From: Bacteroidota bacterium
GTDB lineage: Bacteria > Bacteroidota > Bacteroidia > Chitinophagales > Chitinophagaceae
Assembly (NCBI GenBank): GCA_023436685.1
Contig: JAEZIL010000310.1
Coordinates: 1 to 11,805, forward strand
DNA length: 11,805 bases
Direction: 5' to 3'
Below are positions 7,635 to 11,805 of the stretch, piece after piece (the first letter of the stretch is position 1; each line of letters starts with the position of its first letter). The position numbers and the translations under genes are program-made. The notes under the pieces were generated by a model, which saw nothing but the letters and a program-made list of their open reading frames with translations, had not been told where the DNA came from and ran no database searches.

Positions 7635-8371
7635 TGATAATCGGTATCATCCCTGCACGCTACGCATCTACACGTTTTCCCGGTAAGCCATTAATAGATA
7701 TTGAAGGTAAATCGATGATACATCGTGTCTACGAACAGGCTTCTAAGGCGAAGGCCTTGACAGATGTAGTAGTAGCAACCGATGATGAACGCATTAAACA
7801 ACATGTGGAAGCTTTTGGTGGTAAAGTAGTGATGACACGAGAAGACCATCCTAGTGGTACCGACCGTTGCTGGGATGCGCTGAGCCAAATGGACGGTGAG
7901 TACAAATATGTTGTCAATATTCAGGGCGATGAACCATTTATAGATCCGCAACAAATAGATAGCCTGGCGCTAATGCTGGACGGGCAAATAGAACTGGCTA
8001 CACAAATGATACCTGTAGATAGTTATGATGTGCTGTTTGATATGGGTGAAGTGAAAATTGTACTAAACGAAAACAACGAAGCCCTGTACTTCAGCCGCAT
8101 GGTGATACCTTATATCAAAGGTGTTGATCAAAGCGTATGGCATAAGCACCATAATTACTACCGCCACGTAGGTATGTATGCTTACCGTACCGATGTGCTA
8201 GAGCAGATAACTAAACTATCTGTTTCTTCCCTCGAAAAAGCTGAATCTTTAGAACAGCTCCGATGGTTGGAGAAAGGCTATAAGATAAAATGTGTGGTTA
8301 CTACATTCGATAGCCATTGCATAGACACCCCTGAAGATGTAGAGAAAGTGCTGAAGCTTATGAGCCGGTAG
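7634..8371 (+). CDS. kdsB: 3-deoxy-manno-octulosonate (or 8-amino-Kdo) cytidylyltransferase
   Basis: Activates the octulosonate with CTP to the CMP-sugar used by WaaA. The 245-residue protein has the full KdsB signature: IPARYASTRFPGKPL at the N terminus (nucleotide-binding loop, Lys18), VVATDDERI, TREDHPSGTDRCWDAL (68-83), VNIQGDEPFI with the metal-binding Asp99, ALYFSRMVIPY, and YYRHVGMYAYR, ending in the sugar-site region with DTPEDVEKV (Asp231). With kdnA and kdnB in the same block, I infer that the natural substrate is Kdo8N, as for Shewanella KdsB; the residues that set this preference cannot be judged by eye. Its ATG overlaps the kdsC stop in TAATG, so the two are translationally coupled. 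The last 14 bases overlap the 3' end of the convergent hydrolase gene. Confidence 0.96.
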   Translation: MIIGIIPARYASTRFPGKPLIDIEGKSMIHRVYEQASKAKALTDVVVATDDERIKQHVEAFGGKVVMTREDHPSGTDRCWDALSQMDGEYKYVVNIQGDEPFIDPQQIDSLALMLDGQIELATQMIPVDSYDVLFDMGEVKIVLNENNEALYFSRMVIPYIKGVDQSVWHKHHNYYRHVGMYAYRTDVLEQITKLSVSSLEKAESLEQLRWLEKGYKIKCVVTTFDSHCIDTPEDVEKVLKLMSR

Positions 8372-9416
8372 GTATAAGATCGTAACCTATATTATTATAT
8401 GTTGTAAGCCTGTATTTCCCTGTGTCTGATAGGTTTATTTCTTTGCCATGTAGCAGTACATTGTAGTGCGATATTGATGCCTTGCTTGCCGCTTCCCGTC
8501 CATACAATATCAAAAAATTACTATGCCCCCTGTCTGTTATGCTATTGAAATTTATGTAAACGGCTTTTTTACTGATAGGATGCTCTACTCTTTCTCCTAG
8601 TTGTTTTTTCAGGCTCATTAGGTGCGCGCCTTGTAGTGTATAGTCGCGCGGGTTGTAGTGTATGTAAATGCGTTTAGCAAAGTTCAGTTTATCTACCCAC
8701 TCAACATGGCCCTTTGTAGGTACGCAGGGTGCATTCAAAATAATGTTGTCTACCCATACTGTATTGTTAAGCCGGTTTATTTGCTTGCTTACTACGGTTT
8801 TATAAGCAACAATATTTCCCATGCTATGAAAAAACAAGCTCAGGTGGCCGTTTCCCATTTCTTTTTTTGTTCGTAGCCATTTTATTGTATCTAATACGGG
8901 CACAAAATCTTTATAAGCAGAACGGGCATGTCTTATTGCAAAATAATAATTCCGGGTACGTTTCCTGTCGGTACGGATGCTTGGGTAGTCCAGTAGAATA
9001 ACATTTACATCGTATTGTGTGGTCATACGCATACCACGGTCAATACCCGTAGTAAATATTTTTCCCATCCCTTCGGTATATACAACCCAGTCGCGGTTAG
9101 GGTGGGGCATGTAGCTTATGGCTTTTTTTAAGCCTGCTACAGGCAATACATGCCACTTGCCTTCGAGTGCATATACAAAGAAGTACTTAATGCCTTCGGT
9201 ATCGGCTTCTTCGCTCATAAAGCGCAAACTATCATTCTCCTGGCGGGCCCGGTTGCTGGCCACTATAATAGCAGTGTCAATATCTTCCCTGTTCTTTAAT
9301 GATAGCTCTTTATCAAGTTGTAGCCTGCCCCAAAAGGTATCAGAGTTAAAATACGATTGCGCCTGCAACTGTACCGATAAAAAAATAAAAGCAATTACAA
9401 TATATGTACGGATCAT
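8358..9416 (-). CDS. Secreted alpha/beta hydrolase-fold protein (DUF900-like), function unknown
   Basis: A 352-residue protein read from the ATG at 9416. An in-frame TTG at 9431 would add five residues before the signal peptide and is less likely, because AAGG lies directly before the ATG. Residues 1-19 form a signal peptide (charged start, hydrophobic core, likely cleavage SVQLQA|Q), so the product is exported. LFFHSMGN (194-201) resembles the nucleophile elbow of DUF900-type hydrolases, with Ser198 as nucleophile. Asp258 in YNPRDYTL and His298 in DRGHSNF are plausible triad partners. The central region also contains NVILLDYPS (138-146), a typical strand-turn of the fold. The usual N-terminal HG oxyanion motif is not seen. 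It points toward kdsB and shares no evident pathway with it; the substrate could be a cell-envelope ester or lipid, but nothing in the sequence decides this. Confidence 0.8.
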   Translation of the reverse strand: MIRTYIVIAFIFLSVQLQAQSYFNSDTFWGRLQLDKELSLKNREDIDTAIIVASNRARQENDSLRFMSEEADTEGIKYFFVYALEGKWHVLPVAGLKKAISYMPHPNRDWVVYTEGMGKIFTTGIDRGMRMTTQYDVNVILLDYPSIRTDRKRTRNYYFAIRHARSAYKDFVPVLDTIKWLRTKKEMGNGHLSLFFHSMGNIVAYKTVVSKQINRLNNTVWVDNIILNAPCVPTKGHVEWVDKLNFAKRIYIHYNPRDYTLQGAHLMSLKKQLGERVEHPISKKAVYINFNSITDRGHSNFLILYGREAASKASISHYNVLLHGKEINLSDTGKYRLTTYNNIGYDLIPTGS

Positions 9417-9439
9417 CCTTATTCCCCCCAAAAAGTTAT

Positions 9440-9447
9440 CAAAAGTA
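9440..9447 (-). promoter_or_regulatory. Candidate -7 box of the minus-strand hydrolase gene
   Basis: Read on the minus strand this is TACTTTTG, the same TAnnTTTG octamer as at 2688 and 5868. It lies 23 bases before the ATG at 9416 and only 8 bases before the upstream TTG, which also favours the ATG as the true start. Confidence 0.45.
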
Positions 9448-9459
9448 TGGCAGAATTAT

Positions 9460-9491
9460 TAACCCTGTAAGGGTTATAGCTTTTTGGCTAT
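9460..9491. repeat. Two adjacent inverted repeats in the divergent intergenic gap
   Basis: TAACCCT-GTA-AGGGTTA (9460-9476) is a perfect 7-base inverted repeat with a 3-base spacer. Directly next to it, sharing base 9476, is ATAGC-TTTTTG-GCTAT (9476-9491). Both lie between the candidate -7 boxes of the two divergent genes, so they could be an operator or a transcript hairpin. No function is shown by the sequence itself. Confidence 0.45.
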
Positions 9492-9498
9492 TTATGAA

Positions 9499-9506
9499 TA
9501 ATTTCG
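9499..9506 (+). promoter_or_regulatory. Candidate -7 box of the S9 peptidase gene
   Basis: TAATTTCG differs from TAnnTTTG at one base and ends 25 bases before the peptidase ATG, a spacing like that of the kdnA box. It is followed by GGGCC. This is the weakest of the promoter candidates, with no -33 element at the right distance. Confidence 0.3.
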
Positions 9507-9531
9507 GGCCGTTCATATTAATTCCTGTTAC

Positions 9532-11670
9532 ATGTTGATGATTAAAAAAGCATGCCTCATTTTAGTGGCATCGTTCGCAAGTTTTGTGTCTGTCGCACAA
9601 AACAAAATGTACACTATGGCCGAGGCTACCAATGGCATGACTACCACACTGGCACCTGCTGCATTAAAGCAAACAAGCTGGGAGCCAGGTACGCATAACC
9701 TGTATCATGTCGCAGGCAAAGCCGGGCAGGCGGCCTGGGTGGCAATGAATTTTCCCAAAGGTACTATAGATACCGTTTTACGTGTTAGCGACCTGAACCT
9801 GAAAGCTATGCCTGTATTTACCTGGCTAAGTAAGGGGCAGGTGTACTATAAGGACGGCAATGTGTTAAAAGAAGGCATTAAAACAGCTGCGGGTTTTCAG
9901 TGGAGTACATGGGTATCCTTACCTGAAAATGCAGAAAATATAACAGTAGATAAGAGCCGCAATATTGCTTATACTGTCGACAATAATCTTTGGTTTATTG
10001 ATAAGGACAAGAGCACTATTGCGTTGACTAAAGATGAAAATAAGAATATCATTAATGGCCAGGCTGTACATCGCAATGAGTTTGGCATTAATAACGGTAT
10101 CTTCTTTTCGCCGCAAGGCAATTATCTGGCCTATTATCGTATGGACCAAACTATGGTGGCTGATTATCCCATCATTGACTGGTCGGTAACTCCTGCACAG
10201 CCCAAAGTAATAAAATACCCAATGGCCGGCGGCAAATCTCATGAGGTTACGCTACATGTATATAACCCTGCAACAGGCAAAACAATTGCATTAAAAACGG
10301 AAGGCCCTAAAGATCAATATCTCACTAATATCAGCTGGAGCCCTGATGAAAAATACATCTTTATTGCGGTGTTAAACCGGGAGCAAAACCACATGTGGTT
10401 AAACCAATATGATATCATTACAGGCAATAAAGTTCGCACACTCTTCGAAGAAAAGGGCAATAAATATGTTGAGCCACTTAATCCGCTTACGTTTATACCC
10501 GGCCGGGCCAATGAGTTTGTTTGGTGGAGCCAGCGCGATGGCTATATGCATTTGTACCTGTATAATACCAATGGGAAACTCATCAGGCAGTTAACTAAAG
10601 GCAACTGGATAGTAAATGAATTGATAGGCATTAACAAAGATGCTAATGAATTTATTATAACTGCTACTAAAGAATCGCCTCTTGAAAAGCATACTTATGC
10701 GCTTAACTGGAACTCGGGCAAGCTAACACGGATAGATAAGGAAGCTGGCTGGCATAGCGCCACGGCTACCGAAGATGGGAAATATATACTGGATGTATAC
10801 ACGTCTGAAAATACACCGAAAAAAACATTGGTTCGTGCCAGTAACGGAAAGTACGAGCAAACCATTATAAATTCAGAAAATACGCTGAGGGATTTTAAAC
10901 GTCCTGAAATAAAGCATGTACAACTGAAGGCAGATGATGGTACTCCTTTATATGGCAAACTGGTATTGCCAACTAATTTTGATGCTACAAAGAAATATCC
11001 CATCGTAGTTTATTTATATAATGGCCCTCATGTGCAGCTTATCAAGAACAGCTTTCCTGCAAGCGGCAACCTGTGGTACGAGTATATGGCGCAGCATGGC
11101 TATGTTGTGTTCAGTATGGATGGGCGTGGTAGCAGCAACCGTGGGCTAGCTTTCGAAAATGCAACATTCCGCAGGTTGGGCACTGTTGAAATGGAAGACC
11201 AACTAAAAGGCGTAGACTATTTAAAATCATTACCCTTTGTAGATGCTAACAGGATGGGTGTACACGGCTGGAGTTATGGTGGATTCATGACAACATCTCT
11301 CATGCTGCGCCACCCGGGTGTGTTTAAGGTAGGTATTGCAGGCGGCCCTGTTTTAGATTGGAGCATGTATGAAATAATGTATACCGAGCGCTATATGGAT
11401 ACACCGCAGGAAAACCCTGAAGGCTATAAGAACTCGGCTTTATTCGATAAAGTGAAAAACCTGGAAGGCAAATTGCTGATGATACATGGGTCTTCTGACA
11501 ATACAGTTGTCTGGCAGCATTCTATCAATTTTTTGAAAAAATGCATAGATGAAAATGTACAGGTAGATTACTTTGTGTATCCTGATTACGAACACAACGT
11601 ACGCGGCAAGGATAGGGTACACCTTATGCAGAAAATAACCGATTATTTCGATCTATATCTGAAACCTTAG
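9532..11670 (+). CDS. S9 family prolyl peptidase, dipeptidyl peptidase IV / prolyl tripeptidyl peptidase (PtpA) type
   Basis: An exported serine exopeptidase of 712 residues that should release short proline-containing N-terminal peptides. A signal peptide spans about residues 1-22 (KK then hydrophobic, likely cleavage VSVA|Q), so it acts in the periplasm or at the cell surface. Residues about 90-450 are the beta-propeller domain; the C-terminal 210 residues are the alpha/beta hydrolase domain. The triad is complete: Ser581 in GWSYGGF, Asp656 in GSSDNTVVW, His688 in YEHNVRG. The N-terminus-recognising region reads VHRNEFGI with a single Glu183, followed later by YTERYM with Glu619. As I recall them, these segments resemble Porphyromonas PtpA more than human DPP IV, which has two glutamates there. 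The start is ATG 9532; the in-frame ATG at 9538 would also leave a good signal peptide. It has its own candidate promoter and terminator and is unlikely to belong to the Kdo block. Confidence 0.93.
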   Translation: MLMIKKACLILVASFASFVSVAQNKMYTMAEATNGMTTTLAPAALKQTSWEPGTHNLYHVAGKAGQAAWVAMNFPKGTIDTVLRVSDLNLKAMPVFTWLSKGQVYYKDGNVLKEGIKTAAGFQWSTWVSLPENAENITVDKSRNIAYTVDNNLWFIDKDKSTIALTKDENKNIINGQAVHRNEFGINNGIFFSPQGNYLAYYRMDQTMVADYPIIDWSVTPAQPKVIKYPMAGGKSHEVTLHVYNPATGKTIALKTEGPKDQYLTNISWSPDEKYIFIAVLNREQNHMWLNQYDIITGNKVRTLFEEKGNKYVEPLNPLTFIPGRANEFVWWSQRDGYMHLYLYNTNGKLIRQLTKGNWIVNELIGINKDANEFIITATKESPLEKHTYALNWNSGKLTRIDKEAGWHSATATEDGKYILDVYTSENTPKKTLVRASNGKYEQTIINSENTLRDFKRPEIKHVQLKADDGTPLYGKLVLPTNFDATKKYPIVVYLYNGPHVQLIKNSFPASGNLWYEYMAQHGYVVFSMDGRGSSNRGLAFENATFRRLGTVEMEDQLKGVDYLKSLPFVDANRMGVHGWSYGGFMTTSLMLRHPGVFKVGIAGGPVLDWSMYEIMYTERYMDTPQENPEGYKNSALFDKVKNLEGKLLMIHGSSDNTVVWQHSINFLKKCIDENVQVDYFVYPDYEHNVRGKDRVHLMQKITDYFDLYLKP

Positions 11671-11711
11671 AGAAATGGCTGGTTTATACCAGCCATTTCT
11701 GTTTTATTTTA
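11671..11711 (+). terminator. Rho-independent terminator of the S9 peptidase gene
   Basis: A perfect 12-base inverted repeat, AGAAATGGCTGG-TTTATA-CCAGCCATTTCT (11671-11700), begins directly after the TAG stop and is followed by GTTTTATTTTA. The stem is strong and the T-rich tail is on the plus strand. The hairpin lies between convergent genes and could also stop transcription from the minus strand, though no T run follows in that direction. Confidence 0.85.
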
Positions 11712-11805
11712 CTGGTTCCCGTAGTATAGTTCTAAGTTTTTCAGGGGCTGTCTTTCTAAAGTCTGATAGGTATATTTCATGATGCAGGCCATTACGTTGC
11801 AGTCC
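11704..11805 (-). CDS. C-terminal end of a GyrI-like-domain protein (partial, start beyond the window)
   Basis: On the minus strand a frame is open from the window edge to a TAA at 11706-11704 and encodes 33 residues. It includes HHEIYLSDFRKTAPEKLRT and ends in REPVK. HEIYLSDxRKTAPEKLKT followed by a short Pro-Val ending is the characteristic tail of GyrI-like small-molecule-binding proteins as I know them, so this is a real gene end rather than a chance frame. It is convergent with the S9 peptidase, its stop lying just past the terminator stem. Only the last part is visible, so the full domain content, including any helix-turn-helix domain, cannot be judged. Confidence 0.65.
   Translation of the reverse strand, partial: GLQRNGLHHEIYLSDFRKTAPEKLRTILREPVK

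Noticed and set aside
9417..9431. TTG at 9431 as the start of the minus-strand hydrolase
   Set aside because: It would put five residues (Met-Gly-Gly-Ile-Arg) before a good signal peptide and leave almost no space after the candidate -7 box; ATG 9416 fits better.

Overview
The window looks like a chromosomal stretch of a Bacteroidota bacterium, probably from the Chitinophagaceae or a relative. That placement is inference, based on moderate GC, weak or absent Shine-Dalgarno sites, repeated TAnnTTTG-type (-7) promoter boxes in the gaps, and protein families typical of the phylum. All but about 4% of the sequence is coding, no gap exceeds about 100 bases, and I saw no tRNA, rRNA, insertion sequence or CRISPR array.

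Layout: (1) positions 1-1382 hold the 3' part of an iron-sulfur L-serine dehydratase gene (sdaA), followed 23 bases later by waaA/kdtA (Kdo transferase, 1406-2647). (2) Positions 2718-8371 hold six tightly packed same-strand genes: kdnA, kdnB, kdsA, a transaldolase/fructose-6-phosphate-aldolase-like protein fused to a CBS pair, a kdsC-like phosphatase gene and kdsB. They form two sub-blocks (kdnA-kdnB-kdsA and aldolase-kdsC-kdsB), each preceded by the octamer TACTTTTG. (3) A secreted alpha/beta hydrolase lies on the minus strand (8358-9416) and overlaps the end of kdsB tail to tail. (4) A divergent S9 prolyl peptidase of the PtpA/DPP IV type (9532-11670) ends in a strong hairpin terminator. 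(5) The last 100 bases hold the C-terminal end of a minus-strand gene, probably a GyrI-like-domain protein.

The central block encodes the inner-core sugar of lipopolysaccharide. KdsA makes Kdo-8-phosphate, the KdsC-like phosphatase yields Kdo, KdnB oxidises C8, KdnA aminates it to 8-amino-3,8-dideoxy-octulosonate (Kdo8N), KdsB activates the sugar with CMP, and WaaA transfers it to lipid A. The KdnA/KdnB branch is known from Shewanella. The most interesting point is the source of the KdsA substrate. No SIS-domain arabinose-5-phosphate isomerase (KdsD) is present in the window. The gene in the matching operon position carries a KdsD-like CBS tail on a transaldolase-fold aldolase domain. FSA-type aldol addition of glycolaldehyde to glyceraldehyde-3-phosphate would have the stereochemistry of D-arabinose-5-phosphate, so this may be an alternative, CBS-regulated entry into Kdo synthesis. 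That is a hypothesis, and the altered active-site residues leave the true substrate open.
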